Origin: Methylobacterium sp. J-068
Lineage (GTDB): Bacteria; Pseudomonadota; Alphaproteobacteria; Rhizobiales; Beijerinckiaceae
Length of the DNA stretch: 64,000 nt
Direction of reading: 5' to 3'
NCBI RefSeq assembly: GCF_022829445.1
Contig: NZ_JAKSXY010000078.1
Coordinates: 32,048-96,047 of the forward strand
In this document: positions 10,387-18,782 of the stretch, piece by piece
Numbering within the stretch: the stretch's first letter is position 1
Layout of the letters: every line of letters begins with the position of its first letter
Made by a program: the position numbers and the translations under genes
The notes under the pieces: generated by a model
The model's database searches: none
What the model was told of the DNA's origin: nothing
Seen by the model: only the letters and a program-made list of their open reading frames with translations

Positions 10387-12297
10387 TCACCCCCGCGTGC
10401 CGGCCTGGGGCACCGCCGCCGTGCCGTCGCTCGGCAGGACGAAGATCTGCCCCGGATAGATCAGGTCCGGGTTGCGGATCTGCGGCTGGTTGGCGTCGTA
10501 GATCACCGTGTACCGGGTGCCCTTGCCGTAGATCCGCCGGCTGATCTGCCACAGGCTGTCGCCCCGGACGATCGTCGCGGTGCCCACCTCGGGGACGAAC
10601 ACCGTGGGCGTTCCCGGCGCCGCGTCGGATGCCCCGCGTGGAGGGGCCGATGCGGCGCTGCCGGGTGGGGCGGAAGGGGGGGCGGCTTGCGCGGCCTCGC
10701 GGCGAGGGACTTCGCGGGGAGTGGCCTCGGGCGGAGTGGCCTCGGGCAGGAGCGGCGGCCTGGACGGTGCCGCTGCCACCGCGCTTGCGCCGGTGCCTTC
10801 CTGGGGAACTGAATTGGGCGCCGCCTTGGGCACCGCCCCGGCCACCGTCTCGGCCGGTTCCCTGGTCGTCGGCGTCCTGATCGCCGGTCCTTGGGCCGTT
10901 TCCCCGGACGCCGCCCCCGGACGCGCCGGCTGCGCCAGCGCGGTGGGGGGCTCCGGTGTCCCCGGCCGTCCGGCCGGGGCCGGCGCCGCGCTGCCGGGTG
11001 CCACGCCGGCCACGTCCGGCGCGGCCTTCGCGGCGGGCCTGCTCACGGCGGCGGGTACCGTGAAGGGCACTTCCGAGCGCGCCTTCACCTTGCCGGAGAC
11101 CGGATCGACTTGGTCGATTCGGATCTTGTACGCACCCGGCCGGACGCCCCGCCCGATGGTGAAGGCGACGCGGCCATCGGGGCCCGCGCTGCCCGGTGCC
11201 ACCAGGGTGTCGTTCAGGTAGAGCCGCACGGTGGCGCCGGGCTGGGCCTGGCTCGTGACGTAGAGCCGTCCGCCATCCTCCGCCTCGACGCTGACGATCT
11301 TCACCGGCGCGCTCGTCTCAGGTGCCGCCGCCCCGGCGCCCTCGGGGCCGGACTTCGCCGCATCCGTGGCGGCCGTCGCGCCGGCCGGCTTCGACGGCTC
11401 CGTCCCGGGAGATGGGGAGGCGGCGGCGTTGGCCGACCCGGCCTTGCCCGCGCCGGGCACGTTCGTTGCGAGCCGATCGCCGTCCGGCGCGACGCGGCCG
11501 GGAGAGGCGCGGTCGGGGCTGGCGGGTCCTGGTTTCGCGGATTCGGGTCTGCCCGGCACCTGGGCGGCGGAGGCCAATGCGGGGTCCGGCTGCGAGAGCA
11601 CGATGGTGGGCTTGTCGGGGGAAGTCAGGGCGATGAGGGGCTTGGCGGTGCGGTTCGCGGCGACCACCACGGCCACGCTGTCCCGCGAGACGTGGGTCCG
11701 GCCGTCGGCGCCGGTCACCCGCAGGGTGATCTCACTGTTGCCGGTGGGGAGGGCCGGGGGCACGATGGCGAACTGGCCGGAGGGGTCGACGAGCGCACGG
11801 GCAATCGGCGTGGCGTCGCGCAGCAACTCGACGGTCGTGTTGGGCGTCGCCCGCCCGGCGATCACCGCCTCGCCGTCCGGCTCGATCCGGATGATGTCGA
11901 AGGTCGGCGCCGCGCCGGGTTGCGGCGCGCTCGGGCCTCGGTCCGGCACCGGCTCCGAGCCTGGCCGCGCCTCCAGGGCCGCCCGGGGCTTTCCCTGCGG
12001 CGGTGCCGCTCCCTCCCCGGAGCGGGCGCCTTGATCGACCGGAGGCTTCGCGTCGCCCGCCAGGGGCTTCGCATCGACGGCCGGGGGCTTGTCCTCCCCT
12101 GCCGGGGGCTTGCCATCGCCTGCCAGGGGCTTGCCATCGCCGACCAGCGGCACGGCCTGATCGTCCAGGAGGCCGGTGGGCGACCCGAGGCCGCGCTTGA
12201 AGAACGTGCCCGCGCCGTAGAGGGTGACCACGAGGGCAAAGCCCGCCAGAAGCCCCACGCAGGCGAGGAAGATGCTCCGTCGCAACTCCGCCCTCAT
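10387..12297 (-). CDS. LysM-domain membrane-anchored envelope protein with Ala/Pro-rich linker
   Basis: 636 residues. A single N-terminal membrane segment (SIFLACVGLLAGFALVVTLYG) is followed by a long low-complexity region with short repeats such as KPLAGDGKPPAGEDKPPA. Two Ig-like/carrier-type beta modules are visible: one around TPNTTVELLRDATPIARALV and another around VKIVSVEAEDGGRLYVTSQA. The C-terminus holds one LysM domain (ATIVRGDSLWQISRRIYGKG...NPDLIYPGQIFVLP), which binds peptidoglycan. The architecture matches alphaproteobacterial LysM proteins anchored in the inner membrane and reaching into the murein. A divergent LOG-family gene starts 218 bp away. Confidence 0.88.
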   Translation of the reverse strand: MRAELRRSIFLACVGLLAGFALVVTLYGAGTFFKRGLGSPTGLLDDQAVPLVGDGKPLAGDGKPPAGEDKPPAVDAKPLAGDAKPPVDQGARSGEGAAPPQGKPRAALEARPGSEPVPDRGPSAPQPGAAPTFDIIRIEPDGEAVIAGRATPNTTVELLRDATPIARALVDPSGQFAIVPPALPTGNSEITLRVTGADGRTHVSRDSVAVVVAANRTAKPLIALTSPDKPTIVLSQPDPALASAAQVPGRPESAKPGPASPDRASPGRVAPDGDRLATNVPGAGKAGSANAAASPSPGTEPSKPAGATAATDAAKSGPEGAGAAAPETSAPVKIVSVEAEDGGRLYVTSQAQPGATVRLYLNDTLVAPGSAGPDGRVAFTIGRGVRPGAYKIRIDQVDPVSGKVKARSEVPFTVPAAVSRPAAKAAPDVAGVAPGSAAPAPAGRPGTPEPPTALAQPARPGAASGETAQGPAIRTPTTREPAETVAGAVPKAAPNSVPQEGTGASAVAAAPSRPPLLPEATPPEATPREVPRREAAQAAPPSAPPGSAASAPPRGASDAAPGTPTVFVPEVGTATIVRGDSLWQISRRIYGKGTRYTVIYDANQPQIRNPDLIYPGQIFVLPSDGTAAVPQAGTRG

Positions 12298-12515
12298 GAC
12301 ACGCCACTCCTTCGTCCACCGGCGCGGCGGCCGAAATCCCGCCGTGGCGGGATCAGGCCCGTCGACAAACCGGCGATTGATGGCGACATATTAGCGGACA
12401 TGATCGGAACACCAAATCCCAACCGCCGCCCCAGGGCCGGATCTCCCGTGAAATCAGCAGTTTGGACCGTGGATGGGCGCGCGCACGCGCGCCTCGCGGC
12501 GCATGGAGGCCAGGC

Positions 12516-13118
12516 ATGGCGCGCTTGAAGACGGTCTGTGTCTATTGCGGCTCCGGGTTCGGCGGCGATCCCGCCTTCACGGCGGCGGCCGAGACCCTCG
12601 GCCGGGCGCTGGCGGAGGCAGGCCTCGGCCTCGTCTACGGCGGCGGCAATGTCGGGCTGATGGGCACCGTCGCGCGCGCGGTCCTGGAGAATGGCGGCCA
12701 CGTCACCGGCATCATCCCCGACTTCCTGAAGTCGCGCGAGCGCATGCTCGACGAGATCCAGGAAACCATCGTCGTCGAGGACATGCACACCCGCAAGCGG
12801 CTGATGTTCGAGCGCTCCGACGCCTTCGTGGCCCTGCCCGGCGGCATCGGCACCCTGGAGGAACTGGTGGAGCAGCTCACCTGGGCGCAACTCGGCCAGC
12901 ACCGGAAGCCGATCCTGCTGCTCTCCGTGGCGGATTTCTGGACGCCGCTGCTGACGCTGCTCGACCACATGCGCGCCCACGGCTTCATCCGCGAGGGGCT
13001 CGACCTGAGCTACCTCGTGGCGACCGAGGCCGCCGACGTGGTCGCCGCCCTGCGCGACGCGGCCGGCGCCACCCCGCCCGCCCCCGTCGCCGAGGCGCTG
13101 GTGGCGGAGCGGTTCTGA
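12516..13118 (+). CDS. LOG-family cytokinin riboside 5'-monophosphate phosphoribohydrolase
   Basis: 200-residue Rossmann-like protein of the TIGR00730/LOG family. Motifs are VCVYCGSGFGGDP at the N-terminus, YGGGNVGLMG, and the catalytic PGGIGTLEEL near residue 107. LOG proteins hydrolyse nucleoside 5'-monophosphates, in plants and some bacteria releasing free cytokinin. This would fit a plant-associated methylotroph, but many bacterial homologs act generally on AMP-like substrates. The ATG at 12516 is placed right before the first beta strand; an upstream in-frame start would add 18 Arg-rich residues. Confidence 0.88.
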   Translation: MARLKTVCVYCGSGFGGDPAFTAAAETLGRALAEAGLGLVYGGGNVGLMGTVARAVLENGGHVTGIIPDFLKSRERMLDEIQETIVVEDMHTRKRLMFERSDAFVALPGGIGTLEELVEQLTWAQLGQHRKPILLLSVADFWTPLLTLLDHMRAHGFIREGLDLSYLVATEAADVVAALRDAAGATPPAPVAEALVAERF

Positions 13119-13122
13119 GCGG

Positions 13123-14085
13123 CTACCGCGCGGCCCCGGAATCCCGCAGGTAGGCCGCGCTCGCGGGGTGCAGCCAGGCCGGCGGGACCGCCGCGGCGAG
13201 GTTGCGCGGGTTGGGATCGGCGGCCGGCGGGTAGCCCCGGTCCATCGCCCGCACGAGGCGCGCGACGGCGCCCGCGTCGAGGCCGGGCCGCGCCAGGATG
13301 AAACTCCAGGACCCCACCGTGTCGATCGGCGCATCCTGGCCCTTCAGCGCGCCGGCCGGGACGGTGACCCGCCGCAGGGAGGGGTGCAGCGACAGGATGC
13401 GCGCAATGGCCTCCGGGGCGGGGCCGAAGAACCGCGCCCCCTCCGGCGCATCCGCGAGGATGCGGAAGCCGGGCCAGCCGGTCCCCGCGCCCCAGAGCGC
13501 CGCCGCGCGCCCGTCCAGCACCATGACGGCGCCGTCGCCCGCGCGGTCCAGGAGGATCGGTTCGATGTCGCGCTCGGGGTCGATCCCCGATCCGCGCAGG
13601 ACCATCCGGCCCATGGTGGTGAGGCCGGACGCGTGGGTGCCGAGCGCGATGCGTTTGCCGCGCAGGTCGTCCACGCGGCGGATCGGGGAGCCGGCGGGCA
13701 CGACGAACAGGCCCGGCGACGCGCTCACCGGCGCCGCCACGCTCAAGCCTTCGCCGGGCGCAAGCCCTTCGCCGGGCGCAAGCCCGGCCGCCAGGGCGTC
13801 GTAGGCGTAATCCCCCTGCACCAGGGCGAGATCGACGGTGCCGGCCCTCAGGAGCGCGAGGTTCTCCTGCGAGCCCTTGCTCGGCATCGGAACGAGCGTC
13901 AGCCCGGGATCGACCCGGTGGACCACGTCCGCGAGCGCCTGCCCGAAGGCCGGGAACGATCCGCCCGGCGTGGCGGTGGCGAGGACGAGGCGGGTCTCGG
14001 GATCGTCCGCGCGCGCGGGGCTCGGCGGGCCCGACATCGCGATTCCGAGGAGGGGGGCTCCCAGGATGAACGAGCGCCTCAGCAT
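13123..14085 (-). CDS. TAXI-type TRAP solute-binding protein (orphan)
   Basis: 320 residues with a Tat-like or Sec signal (MLRRSFILGAPLLGIAMS...ARA). The mature protein starts LVLATATPGGSFPAFGQALAD, the typical TAXI opening (TGxxGGxYxxxG). DLALVQGDYAYDAL and GKRIALGTHASGLTTMGRMVL are also typical. The family feeds small acids to a DctQM-type permease, but no TRAP permease is encoded nearby, so this is an orphan receptor. A six-residue duplication (LAPGEG twice) sits at about residue 115. It converges on the LOG gene with a 4-bp gap. Confidence 0.85.
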   Translation of the reverse strand: MLRRSFILGAPLLGIAMSGPPSPARADDPETRLVLATATPGGSFPAFGQALADVVHRVDPGLTLVPMPSKGSQENLALLRAGTVDLALVQGDYAYDALAAGLAPGEGLAPGEGLSVAAPVSASPGLFVVPAGSPIRRVDDLRGKRIALGTHASGLTTMGRMVLRGSGIDPERDIEPILLDRAGDGAVMVLDGRAAALWGAGTGWPGFRILADAPEGARFFGPAPEAIARILSLHPSLRRVTVPAGALKGQDAPIDTVGSWSFILARPGLDAGAVARLVRAMDRGYPPAADPNPRNLAAAVPPAWLHPASAAYLRDSGAAR

Positions 14086-14232
14086 GGTTCGGCTCCGTCA
14101 GGGGACGTTCTCGGCCAGGGGCTCAAGTGATGCCCCGCAATGTGCCCGATGCCCGCGTGGGCGCCACCGTATGCGAAACGCCTCCGGTGACCTACATGCG
14201 TGCGCCTGGACCGAAGGCTTCCGGAACGTCGC

Positions 14233-15321
14233 ATGCGCCTGCCCAACTTCCAAACGCTCGCCCGGCGGATGCCCGTCTGGACGGCCAGGGTCTCGCGGCC
14301 GTTTCTCGCGGGACTCGGCCTTCTCGCCGCCGCGCAAGCCGAGGCGCGGCCCTTCACGGACGCGGCCGGGCGCGTCGTCGAGGTGCCCGAGCGCCCGGCC
14401 CGCATCCTGGCCGCCGGGCCGCCGGCCTCCGTCCTGCTCTACACCCTCGCGCCCGACCGGATGGTGGGCTGGATCCGCGGCCCGACCCCGGAGGAGAAGC
14501 CCTACCTCGCCCCCGGGACGCGGGACCTGCCGGCCACCGGCCGTCTGACCGGGCGCGGCGGCAGCGCCAATGTCGAGGCGGTCCTGGGCCTCAAGCCGGA
14601 TCTCATCGTCGATGTCGGCAGCACCGGGCCGACCTACGTCTCCCTCGCCGACCGGGTGCAGGCGCAGACCGGCATCCCCTACGTGCTCCTCGACGGGCAT
14701 TTCGACCGGACGGCGGAGAGCTACCGCCGCCTCGGGGCGCTCATCGGGGCGCAAGGACCGGCCGCCGATCTGGCGAGCGCCGCCGAGGCCATCGTAGCGG
14801 AGGTGACGCGGGCCGTCGCCACGGTGCCGGACGAGCGCCGGCCGCGCGTCTACTACGCCCGTGGGCCGAAGGGACTCGAGACCGGGCTCGGCGGCTCGAT
14901 CAACGTCGAACTGCTCGACGTTCTCGGGGCTCGCAACGTCGCGGCCGGGGCCGGCCCCGGCGGCCTCGCCAACGTCTCGCCCGAGCAGGTCCTGGCCTGG
15001 AACCCGGATGTCATCATCACCCAGGATTCCGGTTTTCGAAGCGGGATCGCCGCCGATCCGCTCTGGTCGGGCCTGAAGGCCGTGCGCGAGGGCCGCGTCT
15101 ACCAGGCGCCCGCTCTGCCCTTCGGCTGGTTCGACGCGCCCCCCGGCGCCAACCGCCTGATCGGCATCCGCTGGCTCGCGAGCCTGCTCTACCCGGACCT
15201 GTTTCCGCGAGGGCTCGACGCCGCGACGCGGGATTTCTACCGGCGCTTCTACCACGTCGACCTCGATGCCGCGCAGGTCGATGAACTCCTCTCGGACGCG
15301 ACGCCCGGTCCCAAGCCGTGA
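14233..15321 (+). CDS. FepB/BtuF-type ABC substrate-binding protein
   Basis: 362 residues, periplasmic receptor of a type II (FecCD-type) importer. It opens with a signal-like hydrophobic stretch (FLAGLGLLAAAQAEA) and RPFTDAAGRVVEVPERPARI, the classical start of the COG0614 family. NVEAVLGLKPDLIVDVG and NVSPEQVLAWNPDVIIT are the two helical-backbone hallmarks. The ligand could be a ferric siderophore, heme, cobalamin or an oxyanion; the conserved tail PFGWFDAPPGANRLIG is shared by a subgroup whose ligand I do not know. It is first in a three-gene operon with the permease, overlapping it by GTGA. ATG 14233 is chosen over one 33 bases upstream. Confidence 0.88.
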   Translation: MRLPNFQTLARRMPVWTARVSRPFLAGLGLLAAAQAEARPFTDAAGRVVEVPERPARILAAGPPASVLLYTLAPDRMVGWIRGPTPEEKPYLAPGTRDLPATGRLTGRGGSANVEAVLGLKPDLIVDVGSTGPTYVSLADRVQAQTGIPYVLLDGHFDRTAESYRRLGALIGAQGPAADLASAAEAIVAEVTRAVATVPDERRPRVYYARGPKGLETGLGGSINVELLDVLGARNVAAGAGPGGLANVSPEQVLAWNPDVIITQDSGFRSGIAADPLWSGLKAVREGRVYQAPALPFGWFDAPPGANRLIGIRWLASLLYPDLFPRGLDAATRDFYRRFYHVDLDAAQVDELLSDATPGPKP

Positions 15322-16373
15322 GCCCCGAGACCGAGGTCGTGTCCCGGTCCCGCCCGGGTCCGCGCGTCCGGAGGCTGCGGTCGGTCGTGCTGCCGGTCCT
15401 CGCCCTCCTCGCGCTCGTCGTGCTCGCGCTCGCCACCGGCCGCTTCGCCGTTCCCCTCGGCGACGTGTTTCGCATTCTCGCCGGGAAACTCCTCGGCCTG
15501 CCGGTCCATGCCGATCCGGCGATGCAGACCGTCATCCTCCAGGTCCGCCTGCCGCGCGTCGTCGCCGCGCTGGTGGTGGGCGCGGCCCTCGCGGCGGCCG
15601 GCGCGACCTATCAGGGCCTGTTCCGCAACCCGCTGGTCTCGCCGGACATCCTCGGCGTCTCGGCCGGCGCCAGCCTCGGGGCGGTGCTCGGTATCTTCCT
15701 GTCCCTGCCGGTGGCGGCGATCCAGGGCCTCGCCTTCGCCGGCGGGCTCGCCGCCGTGGCGGCGGTCTACGCCGTCGGCGCGGCGGTGCGGCGGCACGAC
15801 CCGGTGCTGACCCTGGTGCTGGCCGGCGTCGCCATCGGGGCGGTGCTCGGCTCGGCCATCTCGCTCCTGAAGGTGCTGGCCGACCCCTACAACCAGCTTC
15901 CGGCCATCACCTACTGGCTCTTGGGCAGCCTCGCCTCGGCGAGCCTGAATGACGTCGCCGCGATCCTGCCCGCGATCGGGATCGGCCTCGTGCCCCTGGT
16001 GCTGCTGCGCTGGCGCATGAACCTCATGAGCCTCGGCGAGGAGGAGGCCCGCGCCCTCGGCGTCGAGACGCGGACCCTGCGCCCGGTGCTGATCGCGGCC
16101 GCGACCCTGGTCACCGCCGCCTCGGTCTCGGTGACGGGGGTGATCGGCTGGATCGGCCTCCTGGTGCCGCACGTGGCCCGGCTCCTGGTGGGGCCGGACT
16201 TCCGGCGCCTGCTGCCGGCCTCCCTGCTGCTCGGGGCCGGCTACCTGCTGGCCGTCGACCTCGTGGCCCGCACCCTCGCGCCGATCGAGGTGCCGCTCGG
16301 CATCCTCACCGCGCTGATCGGCGCGCCGTTCTTCCTCTGGCTGCTCGCCAGCGGGAAGCGGGGTTGGGCCTGA
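15318..16373 (+). CDS. FecCD-family ABC permease
   Basis: 351-residue inner-membrane permease with about ten predicted hydrophobic segments. Family hallmarks are LPRVVAALVVGAALAAAGATYQGLFRNPLVSPDILGVSAGA split around residues 75-115, and the ATPase coupling region near ITYWLLGSLASAS. GVIGWIGLLVPHVARLLVGPD is the other conserved block. Translation starts at GTG 15318, whose GTGA overlaps the stop of the binding-protein gene. Its own stop overlaps the ATPase start (TGATG), so the three genes are almost certainly co-translated. Confidence 0.93.
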   Translation: MSPETEVVSRSRPGPRVRRLRSVVLPVLALLALVVLALATGRFAVPLGDVFRILAGKLLGLPVHADPAMQTVILQVRLPRVVAALVVGAALAAAGATYQGLFRNPLVSPDILGVSAGASLGAVLGIFLSLPVAAIQGLAFAGGLAAVAAVYAVGAAVRRHDPVLTLVLAGVAIGAVLGSAISLLKVLADPYNQLPAITYWLLGSLASASLNDVAAILPAIGIGLVPLVLLRWRMNLMSLGEEEARALGVETRTLRPVLIAAATLVTAASVSVTGVIGWIGLLVPHVARLLVGPDFRRLLPASLLLGAGYLLAVDLVARTLAPIEVPLGILTALIGAPFFLWLLASGKRGWA

Positions 16374-17146
16374 TGCTCACCGTCACGGACCTCGCCTTCG
16401 GCTACGGCGCCCGGCCCATCGGCGCGGGCCTCGACCTCACCGTGGCGGCCGGCGAGGTTCTGTGCCTGCTGGGGCCCAACGGCGGCGGCAAGACCACGCT
16501 GTTCAAGACCCTGCTCGGCCTGCTCCCGCCGCTTGCCGGCGCGATCCGCCTCGACGGCGCGGACGTGGCCCGCTGGTCCCGGCGCCGGCTGGCGGGGAGC
16601 CTCGGCTACGTGCCCCAGGCGCAGGGCGCGACCTTCCCGTTCCGGGTGTTCGACGTGGTGCTGATGGGCCGCGCGAGCCGGCTCGGCCCCTTCGCGAGCC
16701 CCGGGCCGGCGGACCACGCCATCGCGGCCCGCGCCCTCGCGACCCTGGAGATCGGGCACCTCTCCGAGCGGACCTACACCGAGATCAGCGGCGGCGAGCG
16801 CCAGATGGTGCTGATCGCGCGGGCGCTGGCCGGCGAACCCCGGCTCCTCGTGATGGACGAGCCCACCGCGAGCCTCGATTTCGGCAACCAGACCCGCGTG
16901 CTGGCCCAGGTCCGGCGCCTGTCGCGCGCCGGCATCGCCGTGGTTCTCTCGACCCACGACCCCGGCCACGCCTTCCTCTGCGCCGACCGGGTGGCGCTGC
17001 TGCACGAGGGCCGGCTGCTGGCCCTCGGCACGCCGGCCGATACCATCACGCCCGAGACCCTCGCGCGGATCTACGGCGTCGCCGTCGCCGTGGTGCCCCT
17101 GCCGGGGCATCGCCATTCGGTCTGCGCGCCGCTGTTGCCCGAATAG
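16373..17146 (+). CDS. FepC/BtuD-type ABC ATPase
   Basis: 257-residue cytoplasmic ATPase of the importer. Walker A GPNGGGKTT at about residues 35-43, Q-loop VPQAQGATFPF, signature ISGGERQMV near 139, Walker B LLVMDEPTASLD near 160 and H-loop STHDPGHA are all intact. TTG at 16364 would add three residues; ATG 16373 is preferred because it forms a TGATG overlap with the permease stop. Confidence 0.93.
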   Translation: MLTVTDLAFGYGARPIGAGLDLTVAAGEVLCLLGPNGGGKTTLFKTLLGLLPPLAGAIRLDGADVARWSRRRLAGSLGYVPQAQGATFPFRVFDVVLMGRASRLGPFASPGPADHAIAARALATLEIGHLSERTYTEISGGERQMVLIARALAGEPRLLVMDEPTASLDFGNQTRVLAQVRRLSRAGIAVVLSTHDPGHAFLCADRVALLHEGRLLALGTPADTITPETLARIYGVAVAVVPLPGHRHSVCAPLLPE

Positions 17147-17209
17147 GCTCGCGAAGCTCTGCCCCCGACGACCACGCCCCTGCGAGCCGAAAGCGGCGCG
17201 GCCTTCGAT

Positions 17210-17267
17210 TTGACAAGCCACGGGTCCTGCCGGATCTCACGCCGGGTTCAACACCGGGAGCAGCCCC
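17210..17267 (+). promoter_or_regulatory. Possible -35 element upstream of thiamine-binding-fold gene
   Basis: A perfect TTGACA lies at 17210-17215, 53 bp before the next ATG. The matching -10 position (17 bases on) is not a good TATAAT, so this is a weak call. Confidence 0.3.
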
Positions 17268-17555
17268 ATGAAGGTCGTCGCGGATCTGTGCATCGTTCCG
17301 ATGGGCGTCGGCCCCTCGGTCTCGCCCTACGTGCGGGAGATCAAGGCGATCATCGACGCGAGCCCGCTCAACGCCGAGATGCACGCCAACGGCACCAACA
17401 TCGAGGGCGAATTGAGCGAGATCTGCACGCTGATCGAGGCCTGCGAGGCGCGCCTCGCCGAGATCGGCGTGCAGCGCGTGTTCTTCACCATGGCGTTCTC
17501 GTCGCGGCGCGACAAGGAGCAGGCCATGGCCGATAAGCTCGCGGCGGTGTTGTAG
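17268..17555 (+). CDS. MTH1187-family thiamine-binding-fold protein (DUF77)
   Basis: 95-residue cytoplasmic protein of the MTH1187/YqgV/YkoF-like superfamily. Seen: VVADLCIVPMGVGPSVSPYV at the start, NAEMHANGTNIEGELSEI in the middle and VFFTMAFSSRRDK before the end. Family structures are ferredoxin-like dimers or tetramers, and some members bind thiamine. It lies 121 bp after an ABC importer operon; whether it shares the ligand is unknown. Confidence 0.88.
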   Translation: MKVVADLCIVPMGVGPSVSPYVREIKAIIDASPLNAEMHANGTNIEGELSEICTLIEACEARLAEIGVQRVFFTMAFSSRRDKEQAMADKLAAVL

Positions 17556-17671
17556 ATGGCGGCCGCCCGGGGTGAGCCGTCTGTTCCCCTCTCAGCGGGC
17601 GGTCCCGATCAACCGGCGCATCGATTCCTCCGGGATGGCGGATTCAGCCTTCGCTCGAGCGCCGCCCGCAT

Positions 17672-18631
17672 TCAGATGTCCTGGCCCTGATAGACCTCGG
17701 GCGGAAGGCGTCGTCGCCGCCGACCAAAAGCCCAGAGGCGGCCGTCGATGGCTGCCAGTCCGCAACCGATCAACGCCATGCCGACCCAGTGCCGCGGATC
17801 GAGGCGTTCGCCGAGTACGACGGCACCCAGTAGGATGGCCGTGATCGGAATGAGAAAGGTGACGAGGAGAAGATTCGTCGCTCCCGCCGTTGCCAAGATG
17901 CGGAAGTACAAGACGTAGGCGAGCGCCGTCGACAAGGCCGCGATGCCCACGATCGCCCCCCACGCCGGGGCACTGGGTACTGGCATGGTCCAGGGCCGAT
18001 CCGCCACGAGGGCGAGGGGCAGAAGCAGGAGGGTGGATGCCGTGACCTGCCCTGCGGCCGTCGCGAGTGGCGGAACGCCCATCCGCTGGAAGCGCCGCCC
18101 GAAGATGCCGGCGCAGGCGTAGGACAGGGCGGCGCCCAGTATGGCGACCTGCGCCATGAGGTCGGCTCCGAGGCCCGCGAGTGCAGCTGGTCCGACCATC
18201 ACGGCAACGCCCGTGAGGCCGACGAGCACGCCTGCGATCCGGTTACCGGTCATCCGCTCGTCGGCGGTAAGCAGTTGGGCCGCGACGACGGTGAAGAGCG
18301 GCGTGGTCGCGTTCAGGATGGCGGCGAGCCCGGAGGCGATGTGGGTTTGACCCCATACGATCAGACAGAAGGGGACGGCGTTATTGAGCAGGCCCATGCC
18401 GAGAAAGGCGGTCCAGGCTCGGGCCTCACGCGGCATTTCAAGACCGGAGAGAAGGACGACGACGTTCAGGATCAGGGCGGCGAGCCCGACGCGTAGGGAG
18501 ACGAGCGTGAACGGCGGCACTGCGTCGAGCGCCACCTGCGTGAAGAAGAACGACCCGCCCCAGAGCACGGATAGGATGAGCAGCATCGCCCATTCAGGCG
18601 CGGACATCGTGCGGTTGATGGCAGGTAGCAT
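17672..18631 (-). CDS. DMT-superfamily EamA transporter
   Basis: 319-residue inner-membrane protein with ten hydrophobic segments in two EamA repeats. Seen: LSVLWGGSFFFTQVALDAVPPF at the start, typical WGxxF motif, and LSTALAYVLYFRILATAGATNLLLVTFLIP in repeat two. Such proteins export amino acids or small metabolites; the substrate cannot be read. ATG 18631 (MLPAINRT) is preferred because a GAGAG-type ribosome site precedes it; ATG 18607 (MSAPEW) is an alternative. The gene is followed by a basic C-terminus (FGRRRRRLPPEV). Confidence 0.85.
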   Translation of the reverse strand: MLPAINRTMSAPEWAMLLILSVLWGGSFFFTQVALDAVPPFTLVSLRVGLAALILNVVVLLSGLEMPREARAWTAFLGMGLLNNAVPFCLIVWGQTHIASGLAAILNATTPLFTVVAAQLLTADERMTGNRIAGVLVGLTGVAVMVGPAALAGLGADLMAQVAILGAALSYACAGIFGRRFQRMGVPPLATAAGQVTASTLLLLPLALVADRPWTMPVPSAPAWGAIVGIAALSTALAYVLYFRILATAGATNLLLVTFLIPITAILLGAVVLGERLDPRHWVGMALIGCGLAAIDGRLWAFGRRRRRLPPEVYQGQDI

Positions 18632-18782
18632 GACGGATCTCTCGCTGGCTCGACCCGTCCTATGATTTCGACTGGGGACATGCGTCCCGTTTCTTGCTTC
18701 CAAATCCTTCGGTTGGAAACCGCCCATCACCGGCGCCCGATTCCGTCAATGCAAGGTCCTGTCTCCTCGACCGGGACTGCCC

